NCBI GenBank assembly: GCA_022315425.1
Contig: JAIUPT010000038.1
Coordinates: forward strand, 1,302,001 to 1,366,000
Reading direction: 5' to 3'
Origin: Pseudevernia furfuracea
Lineage: Eukaryota; Ascomycota; Lecanoromycetes; Lecanorales; Parmeliaceae
DNA length: 64,000 bases
The notes beneath the pieces are model-generated. The model was not told where the DNA came from. It searched no databases and saw nothing but the letters and a program-made list of their open reading frames with translations. Below are positions 37,500 through 48,743 of this stretch, one piece after another (position 1 is the stretch's first letter; each line of letters begins with the position of its first letter). The translations under genes and the position numbers were made by a program.

Positions 37500-38294
37500 A
37501 TGTCCACAACGTCCTCTCGGCCTCCTGAAATAACCCGTGGGGTGCTCCGCTACCTGCCCATTCGCTCTCTCCTTGATTTCGGTCTGACGTCGAAGAACAG
37601 CCACGCTCTCCAGTCATGCTCCCTCTCGAAGTTACGCCTTAGTGTATTCCATTCAAGACTTGGCGGCATGGTCTCCCTTATGGAAGCGACAGCAGACCAT
37701 AGTTGTCTCCACAGCGTGCAGATCATTCTTCCAAAGGATGAGTGAGTCACGGACGAAATCGAATTTGATCCTTAATCAAAATCTCCGGATCCGAAAAATT
37801 GTTGATACACATCAGCATATAATTCAGGATCTTGAGGTCGACTTGTGGGAGCTTCATGACACTTCAGCCTGCTCGATTGCACAGCTCAAGAACCTCAAGC
37901 GATTATCGATTAGGCTTGATCATCCTCATACTAGATTACCTGGTGATGACCGACAATTCTGGGAGAGCTCCCCTGGTTCCACGGTCTGGACTAATCTAGC
38001 CTCGAAAACTGAAAAGACCACATTGGGCCGTCTGCGAAGCCTCAATCTGGAGCGCGCAGGAATCACAAACTATCAATGGCCAAGGTGCTGGAAGGCAACC
38101 CCATGCCGACAGAGCCACGCTTGCAGAAATGCTTCACTCTGACCGACAAGACCTTCAAAATTTTGGCTGAAAGCAACATTGGCCGGCGTGTAGAGACGTT
38201 CTGTTTCACGAAGAGCGATAGTGATGAAATTGGTACGCATATTTCGAAATTATTCTTCTCTATTTTATACCAAATCTTGAGCCGCAAGACATAG
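37500..38294 (+). pseudogene. F-box protein gene with two compensating frameshifts
   Basis: The ATG at 37500 opens MSTTSSRPPEITRGVLRYLP, with IRSLLDFGLTSKNSHALQSC behind it: an F-box near the N-terminus. The frame closes after ILPKDE (37745), but homologous-looking sequence continues one frame over (NQNLRIRKIVDTHQHIIQDL, ELHDTSACSIAQLKNLKRLS, RLRSLNLERAGITNYQ) to about 38070 and then returns to the first frame (AKVLEGNP, EPRLQKCFTLTDKTFKILAE) to 38294. The middle part resembles the leucine-rich substrate-binding region of fungal F-box adaptors of SCF ubiquitin ligases. No GT..AG intron rescues either shift: the one GTGAGT near 37740 leads into a stop. The 3' end is lost. Either a young pseudogene or two assembly indels; the missing C-terminus favours decay. 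Confidence 0.65.
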
Positions 38295-39992
38295 TCATGG
38301 AGCAAACCCTGCACTCCTACTCCCGAGACCTGTTTCATTGACCCACGTTTCGTCTTGATTGAGCAATACTGACTCCGAAATGCCTGTAGACACCAGAATC
38401 TGGGAGCTCATTGGGAAGCTACCCAGCCTGAGGGTACAATACTTCTGATGAGCCCCCACCAAAATTGCCCGAACTGAGCGTCACTTCAAGATTCTTCCGC
38501 TTCATGGCTGTAATAACGTCAATAGTGATTTGTGAACTCGTTGAACGATGAGCAATGGCACATTCCTGATTTGACGCTACCAAGCACTCCCAGTAGCCCC
38601 AAGCATGATGTTGAGATCGACTCAGAATATCTGAGATGAGGCGTTCGGTCGCTACTTGCTCATACATCTCCAGTCCTCGTTTTTGGCACTGGCTTGGGGG
38701 GGTTATGGCACACGTCAATAGAATAGGTGCACGGCACGTCATAGACTTCGCAAGGATGATAGTTGAAATACAGAATTCTACATGAGATTTCCAACAACGT
38801 TCAGAACACCAGTTTATTATGTTTCCTGTGGGCACCGAAATGGGTTTCGATACTGCGCTGGTTGGAGCAGTGTACTATAGTGTAGCTGATAGTGCGTAAC
38901 AATTGACAGTTAGTGGGAGAGGTTCTAATGGTCTGGTTTGGTGCAGTTGAGATTGCGCACCGAGCCGATAAAAATCAGTCAGAGTGTGAATCTGATCCGA
39001 AATCTGAATTTTCCTGAGTATACTGGCTCTGGTGGCTCCAGATTCCACGACTTTGGCCGAATTTTTGCTTTGTTGCATGTATTTTTGGAATTGGTGGACA
39101 CTTTCCCTCAGCAATTCTTCAAATCGGCATTGTTTCAGGTTCGTAAACGCTGATAGTCGTGTTCATTGATATCTAACGGTTGGTTTGCACACGGATCGGG
39201 TTGGTCACCAAATCAATCATCAAAGGCTCAAAGCTCTGGGCTACAACGAACTTGAAATTCGTGTTACGGGATTCACTGTGTGAGAGGTCTTGTGCATAAC
39301 AACGCTGTCACGCCAAATTCCTGAAGACCAGATTGGCCATCATCGCTGCACATAGCTTGCAGGACTGCAGCAAGGATGTTTTTGTGTTGAAAAACGGACC
39401 AATGCCGCCTCTTTCTCACCCTCAGCCCCACAGCGGGCCTTCCAACAAGGCCTCGTGTGGTAAGAGCGAGCTGCGCACTGTACATACTTGTCATTTGTAA
39501 TTTCTAGATTGCTTCTGTTCAATGCTTGGAGACTGTGGGGAACGTTGGGGCAGCCTAGGCCTTTCAAGAAACCAAGGCCCTCAAACTTGTGTTGACAAGT
39601 GCCCAAAATTGAGTGCTCAATGAAAACCACTTACCGGTATATCTTCGACGGGTTGACCAGTAGTCATGATTTTGAATGATCTAGAGCATCTATCTGGTAG
39701 ACTGTGAAGCGCGGAAATGTGAGGGTGGTATTTACGATAGTGAATGTAAATCTAGCGCGGGCTGACGATGTCGATAGGGCTGTCGTCCCGATTTGGCACA
39801 AATGACCAACCTCCCTTTTATCGCTCTAGTTTCTTTTCCTTCTAGCTTCGAAGTTGCTACGCGAAAGACCACAAAAAAATCCAGCACAAGCTTACCAGAG
39901 TGCATCATCCTCTTTGCAAGCATTGCTCTCTTTGCACACCGATATTTACCAGATATCCTTCTGCGCCTAATAGCTCAACATCATCGGCTGCG
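38295..39992. other. 1.7-kb region without a supported gene
   Basis: Broken coding-like stretches occur on the minus strand (39670-38860): an ATG followed by MTTGQPVEDIP and a GTAAGT, then open frames such as RESVHQFQKYMQQSKNSAKV and MYSAQLALTTRGLVGRPAVG in different frames. They could be a degenerate gene, but I could not connect them through consistent splicing and recognise no family. Confidence 0.3.
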
Positions 39993-41791
39993 ATGGCTCA
40001 ACACTCCGACGACGAAGTGGATCAGCTCCTTCGGGCAGTCATGAGACAAGCTCCCGAAGTCCTGCACCACGTCTTTGCACTTGAGGGTAAGTCCTTGCGG
40101 TTGGTCCTGTCCTCACGCAAGCCTGACGAAAAGCCTAGGGGCCAACGAAGTCCTGTTGGGACTGAACGCAGTAGAGAGCAAAGTGGCATACCTAGTCCAA
40201 ATCATTGCCATCGAACTGTACAAGGCCAGCAAAGCAATCAGCCCAAAAGTGCAATTTCGTCCAAAACCTCTGCCACAAGCCTTGCTAACTTGCACTGCAG
40301 AATATCTCTTTTGGTCCCAACGACCTCCGATTCCACATCCTGCGGTCAGATGACTTATTTGCCTCCTACCCTTACAACATCACCATGCTCGACCTTGGAG
40401 AGCTCGAGGATCTGTATTACGCCACCTGCGCAAAGCTCAAAGAGTTACTTCAAGGAGTAGACATTCTCTTAACGAACGGCTTCAAAGCAATTAACGACAC
40501 ATACTTCGCCTATCACAACGAGCCACTCCGTAGCCTCGGATCGATCAGCATTGGCGATTTCAAGAACTCCCTGCTGATCCACGAAAGCATACTTTACAGC
40601 AGCGAGCTTCAGAGCTTACTAAACAGAGGGGTCATGGAAAAGAACAGCAGGGGCAATAAACATAGTTGGCAACATGAGGAGATGCCGAATGATAGCACAA
40701 CACAGCATGGTGTTCAACGTGGCAATCGGGAGGGCACCAAAAACTACATCAACATCCCTACCCATGATTTCGAGCGAATGTCAGGATGGCGGACGGAGGT
40801 CCAAGGTCTCCAGAACCAAAACAACATGAGCTGCGGCATGGTGTTCGGAGAGTTGGCGGAGAAGTATAGACCGGTGGCCATGAACGCGGAGCTGGAAGGA
40901 TCCATGATCGATCGGAAATCCACCCCTGAAGCACCACAGGCCTTCCAGGAGGAAGTCTTGACTCGAAAATACATCAGTCCATACAACCTCGACGAGCGCG
41001 CCAAGAAGCTCAACGTTCCAGGAGGGCCGGAGATGCCTTGCATTTGCGACCCCGAATGCATCTGCGCACCTCTTTGCGCTAGCGATCCAACCCAGAATTG
41101 CTTGTGCGAGGAAAACGGGCTATTTGTCCGCGTCACCGAGGGCATGGATATAGACGATCTTGACGTGCCCGACTTGGTTAGATGCAAGAGACAAGCTTCC
41201 GTAGCCAGCGACAGCAGTACAGCTTCGCTTAACACTACCGACGGACGGTCTTCTCAATGGTCCAGCTATTCACCTACCTACGTCGATGCAGTGCCTCCAT
41301 TACATCATCAGTATCGAGCCACAGATGAGGCTGAGAAGCAGATGTGCGAACAGAGGACTCAAGCATCGGATAATGTCGCAATCCCAGGCCCGATGTCAGA
41401 CACTGCAAGCCAGCTCGACCATGTGATTTCAATGAGCGGCATGATGGACATATCCGATGACCATGATGACCTCTCCTGGCAGGAGAGATTGAGCATGCGG
41501 CCGTTGAGGATGTCGGATTTCACCCAGCACGAACTTAAGCAACCTTTTTCGAAGCAATGTGACCATCCACCGAGACGCCAGTCTGTTGCTAAACGCCTGT
41601 TTAAGACTAAGGCCAGTAGTATGACTGCACACAAGAAAACCTCGGCGATGGATCAGCCTACACAGGGTCACAGTATCAATGACAGTACCGGCAAAGTAAT
41701 AAAGCAGGAAATCAAGCGATCCCTCGTCGACATCTCCTTCATAGGCTTGAGGCTCACTCGTCGCCGGCGCTCGGACAACCGTGGAACTTGA
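39993..41791 (+). CDS. Uncharacterised protein with a Cys-rich centre (564 aa)
   Basis: Three exons, 39993-40086, 40139-40248 and 40301-41791, with two 52-bp introns; the second has a clear GCTAAC branch site. The N-terminal 160 residues look folded and alpha-helical (QLLRAVMRQAPEVLHHVFAL, VLLGLNAVESKVAYLVQIIA, YNITMLDLGELEDLYYATCA). Residues about 313-340 hold seven Cys in a tight run (CICDPECICAPLC followed by CLC), suggestive of metal binding. The remainder is Ser/Thr-rich and charged, ending in a basic SLVDISFIGLRLTRRRRSDN. There is no signal peptide. I do not recognise the family; it may be lineage-specific. It is the last apparently intact gene before the decayed region and the transposon block. 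Confidence 0.7.
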
Positions 41792-42899
41792 ACACATGGT
41801 TAGAAGGCAGCAAAAGTCACACTACTGAGATGGCACGGGATGGGGCAATCGATTAAATTGTTGGCGAAGGGAATGTCAGAACAGATGGAGGATTGACTAT
41901 TAATTATGTGATCATCTCAAGGACCCAGGTCCTTGATGGTTCAGTCATACCGTTACGTTGAGAGGGGAAGCTCCTGTTCGGAAGGAGGCTCGTTTACTTG
42001 CCCTCTTTCTCAAAGGGCGGCTTGAAACCTAACATCCCTTGATACTCGGAAGATGCTAGAATGTCGCGCAATGTTACTTTAGGTCTATTAGGACAAGATC
42101 TTAAATATGCAAAGCAGATTGGAGAAAGCCGGAACGAAGTGATGTTTGCACTTTGCGCTAGATAAGCGCTCTTCTCCGCTGTTTCCGCTCAGCCCTACAC
42201 TATGCGCGAAGGAATAGCCCTGCACATCACTCCGTTTAGAACTTTGAGACCTCAAGTTTTTGTAACGGGGAGGTTTGTTACCATACGAGCTGAAAAAGAG
42301 GAAGTCATATATTAGCCTACTGCAGGTCCACTAAGCCATGCCCTGCCTGCAAGCTTTCGCAGTTGCTCACCCTATTGCTGCTTGGATTTGTTATTTTACG
42401 TGATGATTCACGATAATTTGCATACTGCAGGTAATCTTCCCATGCCTGCCTAAACCCACGTAGAAAATCGCCATACCCAGACAAGAAGATTATTCGTCTG
42501 TATCTGGATCGTGGTAATCTGAACGCTTGATAGCGATACCTCATTATTCGCATAAATCTAGGAAAGGGTTTGAAAATAATGCAACCATTGGCTTCTCGGT
42601 CTCAATAATTAACAATTTGTTACTCTCAATCACTCCATACACAGCTGCATCTTTACAGGTAGGCTTCAAAATATAATCATCTTCCCGCTTCGCTTTACAA
42701 TTCTTTCCGAACATCAAAACGTCCTGTTTCATACAACTACTACCTTCAGTTGTCAACTCCCCTTTATTTGAATATACTCGCGCGCAAGCTTTGACGCCTA
42801 GAGCTGTTCTCTGAGCTCAAGCAGATAAATGGCTAATTTACAGTCGGTGCGTCGCCGCACGTAGCTTGTCTGACCAGCTGATAATACAAGTTTCTCTCA
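41792..42899. other. 1.1-kb stretch without a supported gene
   Basis: Mixed composition, slightly richer in A/T than the genes on its left. Short open frames on the minus strand (42317-42756) have no recognisable motifs. It may include the lost 5' end of the adjoining pseudogene. Confidence 0.4.
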
Positions 42900-42903
42900 T
42901 GGC

Positions 42904-44420
42904 TAAATCGACGATGTCGACGACATTTTGTTCTCGACTTCGCCAAGCCCGGATAAGAGCAAGCTTCGACCGCGACCCAGGAGAAGTCTCGCTTCATTCG
43001 CCTCTTATCTCGGTACGCATCATCGTATTGGTTCTCCTAGCAGCAGGCTCAAATAGTCTTCTATCGACTAGTCGAACCTCAACAGCCTCAATGACAAGGA
43101 TGGTGTTTACAAGCTGGATGCAGAGCTCATGTGCACTACGATCATGCAGCAAGTGCTGGCAAATCCATCCGCGGATCTGCCGGCGCAGTACAATACCTTT
43201 CTGCTGCATTTTGATAGAGGCTTATCATCAGTCCAAGGCCCACGTGCGAGATTACAGATAAAGCTGACTGAGGAGACCGAGTGCAACCAGACAACTGCAG
43301 ATGAGTTCCGTGGAGCAATCTCGTCTTGGCCCCTGAATAGGGCGTAGATGCTTCAGAACTCTGAAAACGCAGATTATAAGACCTTGTATTCTACGGGGCT
43401 CGGAATGGAGGCAACTGCCGCAAGATTGCAAAAACACAGTCTTATAGTCCAGACACCCAAGTCTAACAGTGATTACACAAAAGGGGTCAGAAGCAGAAAC
43501 AGGCCGACAAAACCAGAAGTAAGTCAGTCAAAGCTAGCTAGTGTTGTTATGCTGATCTCAGGCAGCATCGGAGCGTTATCAATTGGTCTCCTCAGCGCTC
43601 AGACGCCGTGAGCCCAGTATAGCAGCTATAGGCATTGAATCAAGCCGTGATCGCTGGCCACCCTCGCCTCTTCCACATGGCATGAATCTCATTGATGTGA
43701 TGCATCCAAGGCAGAGAGTAAAGGCGAGGGGCACCGAGTACTGATGTCGGCCTCTGATGCCTTTTCAGGTCTCGAAGACGATAATGCTCCTCCCCTGGCT
43801 CGTTGGCTGGCTTTACGTCTAAAGTGCTAACTAGGTGTTTTCAGAGCCTTTTCGCCTTTTCCATCGACTCGAAAAGACTTTCAAAATGGTTTAGCCCCGA
43901 GCACTATCGGCACCCTCCGGCCAGATGTTCCAACAGCTTCCGGAAAGGTTGTTCCCATAGAAGAAGAGTAGATACTACAAGGCCGATCAAACAAGCTCAT
44001 AGGAATGAATAGCTTTCGGTCAATGCGCGCGCTCGGCCACCGTCGAGGCTTCTCATTCTAGCCAGGAGACGGCTCCGCTAATCTGATATCGTCAAATGCT
44101 TTTGGAGGCCAAGATATGGATTCTGAAACCATTTCACTCGCCTTCTCGCCTGGTAAGATAAAAAGCGAGGAGAACGTGACAAATCAGGCTAGTCGGCGAA
44201 AATGACTGCAGGTTCGAGCTGAGAGCAACGGCTTACGAAGTCCATTATATCATCGACAGCTAGGCCAGGTATCTCGAAGAATCCGCAGCGAGACGGTTCA
44301 GCAAAGAGCGTTCCCACTACCATCTCTAGTAGCTCCAGCCGCAGCTCATCGCTGTCACACCGAACATCTCTAAACAGCAACGCCGGAAACGACCGTTTTC
44401 GAGAGAATTATAGCCCCCCC
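42904..44420 (+). pseudogene. Decayed coding gene(s) at the edge of the transposon block
   Basis: Plus-strand coding-like translations follow one another with in-frame TAG/TGA codons and frame changes: DDVDDILFSTSPSPDKSKLR and RPRRSLASFASYLGTHHRIG (42907-43050), two TAG codons, then LNDKDGVYKLDAELMCTTIM and QQVLANPSADLPAQYNTFLL (43084-43208); SIAAIGIESSRDRWPPSPLP (about 43620); MSASDAFSGLEDDNAPPLAR (43744); STIGTLRPDVPTASGKVVPI (about 43900); and a Ser-rich KSVPTTISSSSSRSSSLSHR (about 44310). Near 43210 a single extra T separates LLH from LIEAYHQSKAHVRD. Several stops are TAG, as expected from CAG to TAG change by RIP. I do not recognise the family, and whether all pieces belong to one gene is inference. 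Confidence 0.5.
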
Positions 44421-44740
44421 CCCCGGAACACACACCTCGCTGTTGCTGCTGCGCGAGTAGCGAAGAATGGGACGATAACCGCACGAACCTTTCATAGGCA
44501 ATCAAGCTCATGAGTAGAATTGACCGCCGGGCAGGACATCCTAGCTAGGCTTGTATACTGGGGGGACGATGGAATCTGGCAACTTAGCTTTGATCTGTAA
44601 GCGACGCAGCTACGGTTATGCAAATGTAGAGCAACTGACTAGTATGGAGATAAGGGGACAACGTTACAAGGTCCCTTTTTTAGTCCAGTACTTGGATAGC
44701 ATCATTGTAAGAGTATTGGTCAAAAGAAATGCATAGAGGG
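44421..44740. other. Transition zone before the transposon block
   Basis: A C homopolymer at about 44415-44426 is followed by 300 bp of ordinary composition without a gene. At about 44740 the base composition shifts abruptly to AT-rich. Confidence 0.5.
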
Positions 44741-44746
44741 AAGCTT

Positions 44747-44806
44747 AAAATTTCTAAGTCTTACAGTGAAGCCGGTAAACTTGTCTTAGTGGGACTTAGA
44801 AATTTT
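44747..44806. repeat. 14-bp inverted repeat at the left edge of the transposon block
   Basis: AAAATTTCTAAGTC (44747-44760) and its exact reverse complement GACTTAGAAATTTT (44793-44806) enclose a 32-bp spacer; a partial third copy, GGACTTAGAAA, follows at 44824. It marks the composition boundary and may belong to the gypsy LTR end or to a small DNA transposon. Confidence 0.55.
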
Positions 44807-45125
44807 CGGGATTTTCCTCGATAGGACTTAGAAACGCGATAAAAGATGTCGTAGTGAGTCTAATCGCGATTAAAGAAATTAAGATAAAAGGACTCGAAGA
44901 AGTCGTAATTATAATGCTAATTTAGTATATTACGACTCTAAGATTAAAGAAATAAATTCGAATTTCGATATTAATAAGACTTATATAATAGTACGTTCTA
45001 AGTGTTATATCTTATTATAAAAAGATATATATAATATAACTATTATTATTAACGAAATATCGAATCGTTAAGAACTTTATCTGCAAATCTAAAAAGTTTC
45101 TATAAAATTTGAAATTGTTAACTCT

Positions 45126-45202
45126 GCGAATCTAACGAAAATCGTGCTTTTCGCATAGTTAACAACTATAAGAATTTTTAATACGATTTTCGTCAGATTC
45201 GC
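45126..45202. repeat. 20-bp inverted repeat with a longer imperfect stem
   Basis: GCGAATCTAACGAAAATCGT (45126-45145) pairs with 45183-45202 at 19 of 20 positions around a 37-bp loop; weaker pairing continues outward to about 45085 and 45230. It may be a decayed MITE or an LTR secondary structure. Confidence 0.55.
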
Positions 45203-46253
45203 AACTTTAAAATTTTTTAATAAGATTTAGTTTTATAAATAATTTTCAGCTCTATAGATCTTGATTTTTAATAATCGACGTCGACGACGAGTATTCATAT
45301 CACATTAAAATAGATTTTAGATTTATATAATACAAATAATTTTCTCGCGAGAATATTATCGACAACGATCTCGAAACTCATATTACGTATATCTTATTGC
45401 GTATATCTTATTGCGTATATCTTACACTAATCAAAAAAATTTCAACTTGTTAATCGTACGAATCATAAATATTAATTGCTAAATCGACGAAAAGAGTTAA
45501 ATATAGACAAAGTCTATTAAATAGACTAAATCGTATTAATCGTATAAATTCGACGAAAATCGTGTGAAAATAAACTTTTTAGATTTGACGATATCGACTC
45601 TTATTATTTCGTTTATATAACTTCGAATCGATCGATCTTTAAAATCTATCGCTTACTTATTCTTAATAATAATTATCGCTCTATTAAAGAGATAATATAA
45701 TACTTAATAATATATGATCTTATAGATATGTAAAAGTCTTATCTATGTATTTTAACTACCAGACTGCTTTTATAGAGAATATATCGAAGGCGCTAGTATT
45801 AATATAATCTAGACTCTTTATTCTCTTCAAGATATAGTAAGAGTCTTTCGTGAAAGACTTGAATAGAAGACAGAGCTATACCCTATTATAATCATAATAG
45901 TTATCGTCAAACAAACAAAGTCATCGTCTCGATAACAACAGTAGATAGATATATATGCAATAAGCCTTGAGAGTTCCTTTAGTAAACGATGTATACGTCT
46001 GCTTGTTAGTTCTGTCTGATCAACAATATATTAATGTAGTGAGATGCTATTATAAGAGTGATGTTGCTATTGAATTCTTTAATAGATAGATATCGATATT
46101 CGTGAAAGCTATATTAAGATTTATGTGAAAGTTATACTAATGATTAGAGCGAACGTAGCTTCGTTTTCTTTCTCGAATTTCTTAACTAGATTCGATGTAT
46201 TTGTTAGCTATTTCGCGAAGAGTTATTCGTCTTTCTAAGAATCATATCTCTTT

Positions 46254-46375
46254 TATCAAAATTCGGGTCACGTGACATGGTCACGTGATGCGCTAAGGCG
46301 CATTCTCATAGTCGCTTTTTACTCTCGTAGCATTCTATAGTTAACAACTAAGTGTTCTACCACCTATTCTTGACA
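46254..46375 (+). repeat. 5' LTR of the copia element
   Basis: About 122 bp; matches the 3' LTR over its whole length except for a 13-bp tandem duplication (CATGGTCACGTGA) near its start and a few transitions. It ends TTGACA, directly followed by the primer-binding site. The expected 5' TG reads TA, a RIP-type change, or the first bases are lost. Confidence 0.8.
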
Positions 46376-46389
46376 GGTTATGAGCCCGA
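46376..46389 (+). other. Primer-binding site complementary to an initiator tRNA-Met anticodon half
   Basis: GGTTATGAGCCCGA begins immediately after the LTR. Its complement contains GGGCTCATAACC, the anticodon stem-loop of initiator tRNA-Met (anticodon CAT). Priming by an internal tRNA half rather than the 3' end is the documented mechanism of Drosophila copia. Confidence 0.65.
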
Positions 46390-46847
46390 GCTTGCCCGGC
46401 GACTGTTTCACTTATACCCTATGCCTACCAGAGCCACAGTGACCTCTAAGCATCACGAGTTCATCGCAATAAACGCCGCGACAGCTATGAGACTCTATTT
46501 TTCAATCTTCTTGAGGTGAGCATTGCCCTCTACAAAATGATCGTCTTTGAAATTCGAGAGGCTGGGAGTTCTATCGCAAATCGACCCTCGACATATCGAA
46601 TCTAATCGAACGTCGAACGTCGAACTCGTCATACGATCGTGCGATCGAATTTCACTAAGGTCTCTGAAACATTGTTAGCTTCCCTGCGTGAGACACGTTA
46701 AACACGCTCAACGAGAATATTTCTCTCGCGATATATATCGCTTCAGCGTTGATAAAGCGTTTACGTGAATCGAATCAATTGTGACGATTCAAGAGACTGA
46801 ACTTCAGCATCAAATCGTCTAATCACACTTCAGAGTTAATTAGTTAT

Positions 46848-47089
46848 CGACAAATCTTCACTCAGAGCGCGTATACGTCTGTTGAAGATCAAAACAACAA
46901 GAATTTCTTGTTGAAATAGATCTTTCGACTTTATAAGTTCTTTAAAGAAGAGAGCTGAGACTCAGTCATCGACAAATCTTCACTTAGAGCGCGTATACGT
47001 CTATTGAGGGTCAAAACAACAAGAATTTCTTATTGAGATAGATCTTTCGATCTCACAAGTTCTCTAAAGAAGAGAACTGAAACTCAGTC
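46848..47089 (+). repeat. Tandem duplication of about 120 bp in the copia leader
   Basis: Two adjacent copies, 46848-46967 and 46968-47089, share ATCGACAAATCTTCACT, AGCGCGTATACGTCT and CAAAACAACAAGAATTTCTT with about 10% differences. Confidence 0.75.
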
Positions 47090-48743
47090 ATCGAATTCTC
47101 TTCATCGTTATTCGACTTTATTCTGTTATCGAATATGACTTTATCTCACGACGATAGTCATCGAAGCGACTATTCTAGATTTAAGTCTCTGCCGAAGACT
47201 TAACATAAGAAGAACGTTATTCCCCTTCGAAGATCTACACGTCTTTAGCAATTGTCTTCGATATAGTTTTAGCGAAAATTAGATCAATTCAAATCTTTCT
47301 TATTTCTAAGTATCTTTCATCTCAACAATATCGCTCGTATCTATCGAAGATTCAAGCATAAACACTTTTTATTTCTCGTGCAAGAACTCGAAGATCAGCA
47401 GTAAAAGTTGTCAAATATTAATAAAACTCTCGAGAACTCTAACGGAGATCAGAGCATCTATTTCACTCTCACTGCTTTCGCGAACGTTAACAGTGTTAAC
47501 TTCTAATTCGAAGTCAGCGAAGACACTCTTAGTGTCTCAAGTGACACTAAGTTATTCGATCTTCGTGTTAAAAGCCCTCTGAATCTCACTTCTTCGACTT
47601 CGACTTCTTCGACTTTAAGATCTTCGTCCCCTATCGCCTCTCTCGTCTCATTTGCCTCTCAAGCTAAGTCTTTCGTTTGAACATCATCGTCGTTACTATT
47701 CACATCGTACGTATCGCCCTTAGAAACCTTCTCAGCAATTCTTAACATTTATAATCGACGAAGAATCAAGCGCACAAGGCGTCGCAAGAAACATGTTAGT
47801 CTTAGCAGTTTCAGCGACTAACCCCCTTGAAGAAAGAAGCGCTTTTCTTCTAAACTCCATTATTATTTTAAAGTTCAATCTGAAATATCGTCGATGAAAG
47901 CAGAATATCAATAATTGATTGATGCTTAACAACCTTGTTTTCTTTAATGCGATTATCAGTCATAGAGTCTACATCGCTATCTTTTATCGTCTCGAGAATA
48001 ACGATCGCGAACTCGTCGAAGTCGAATTCGATAATAAAGACTCTCAGATTATACTCGATGTTCTGATCAAGAACTATTAGTCTAAGAGCACGAGTCTCTA
48101 CAGGGAACTAATGCGTCGAATATTCGATCTTATTCTTGAAGAAGAGAGAGTTCGTCAATACGAAAAGAACTTTCGTAAGATCATCTTCGACATTATCAGT
48201 CTTCATAAATTCCTCGTCATTTCGAAGCCTCTGCGAATTCTAATTTTCCTTATAAGACTTGACGACTCTTACGACATGTTCGAGTCAAGTTATATTCAAA
48301 ATCATAATCTCTTTAAGAACAAGTTCGTCAAGTTTTAAGAGGTTATCGTGATCGTCGTAAACGAAGAAGTTAGAATCTTCTTCAAAGAAAAAAAACTAAT
48401 TATATATATCGCTCGCAACGATAAGAGCAAAGACAAATAAGCTACTTTTAATAATCTCGACGACTCTAACATTAATCGTGAGATCTACTCTTCGTGTAAG
48501 ACAGCTAATCGCAAATTCAGACATTTCTCTATCAAATGCTGAATCAAGTTCTCTCATCTCAAGTCTAAGAAATTCATAACGAAAGAGAAAAAGAAGAAGA
48601 AGACAAAGATCTTCGACTTCGAGAATAAATCTCCAAGCAACAAGCGCAAGCGCATCGAAGAGACGTCTTTTAATGTCTCTGCTCCAGAGAAGAACGATTA
48701 TCTTAATATCAATTATGCCTTTCTAAAGGAACTAAACTTCATT

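Larger units (their letters stand above)
44741..46257 (-). mobile_element. Gypsy element, 3' part: end of the chromodomain and presumed 3' LTR
   Basis: Minus-strand reading from 46257 gives KRYDS, stop, KDE, stop, LFAK, stop, LTNTSNLVKKFE, matching the end of a chromodomain (W-K-G-Y...DEW...NA..L...FE) with Trp and Gln codons turned to stops by G-to-A or C-to-T change. The remaining 1.3 kb toward 44.74 kb should hold the 3' untranslated region and LTR, but no LTR partner lies in the window. It contains a hairpin-like inverted repeat (45063-45233) and three tandem copies of ATTGCGTATATCTT near 45390-45432. Confidence 0.65.

Noticed and set aside
37740..37825. Intron to repair the first frameshift of the F-box gene
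   Set aside because: The GTGAGT donor has no AG that restores the frame; the nearest acceptor leads to an immediate stop.
38860..39670. Minus-strand gene starting MTTGQPVEDIP
   Set aside because: The first exon and donor look plausible, but later open stretches lie in different frames and could not be joined by consistent introns.
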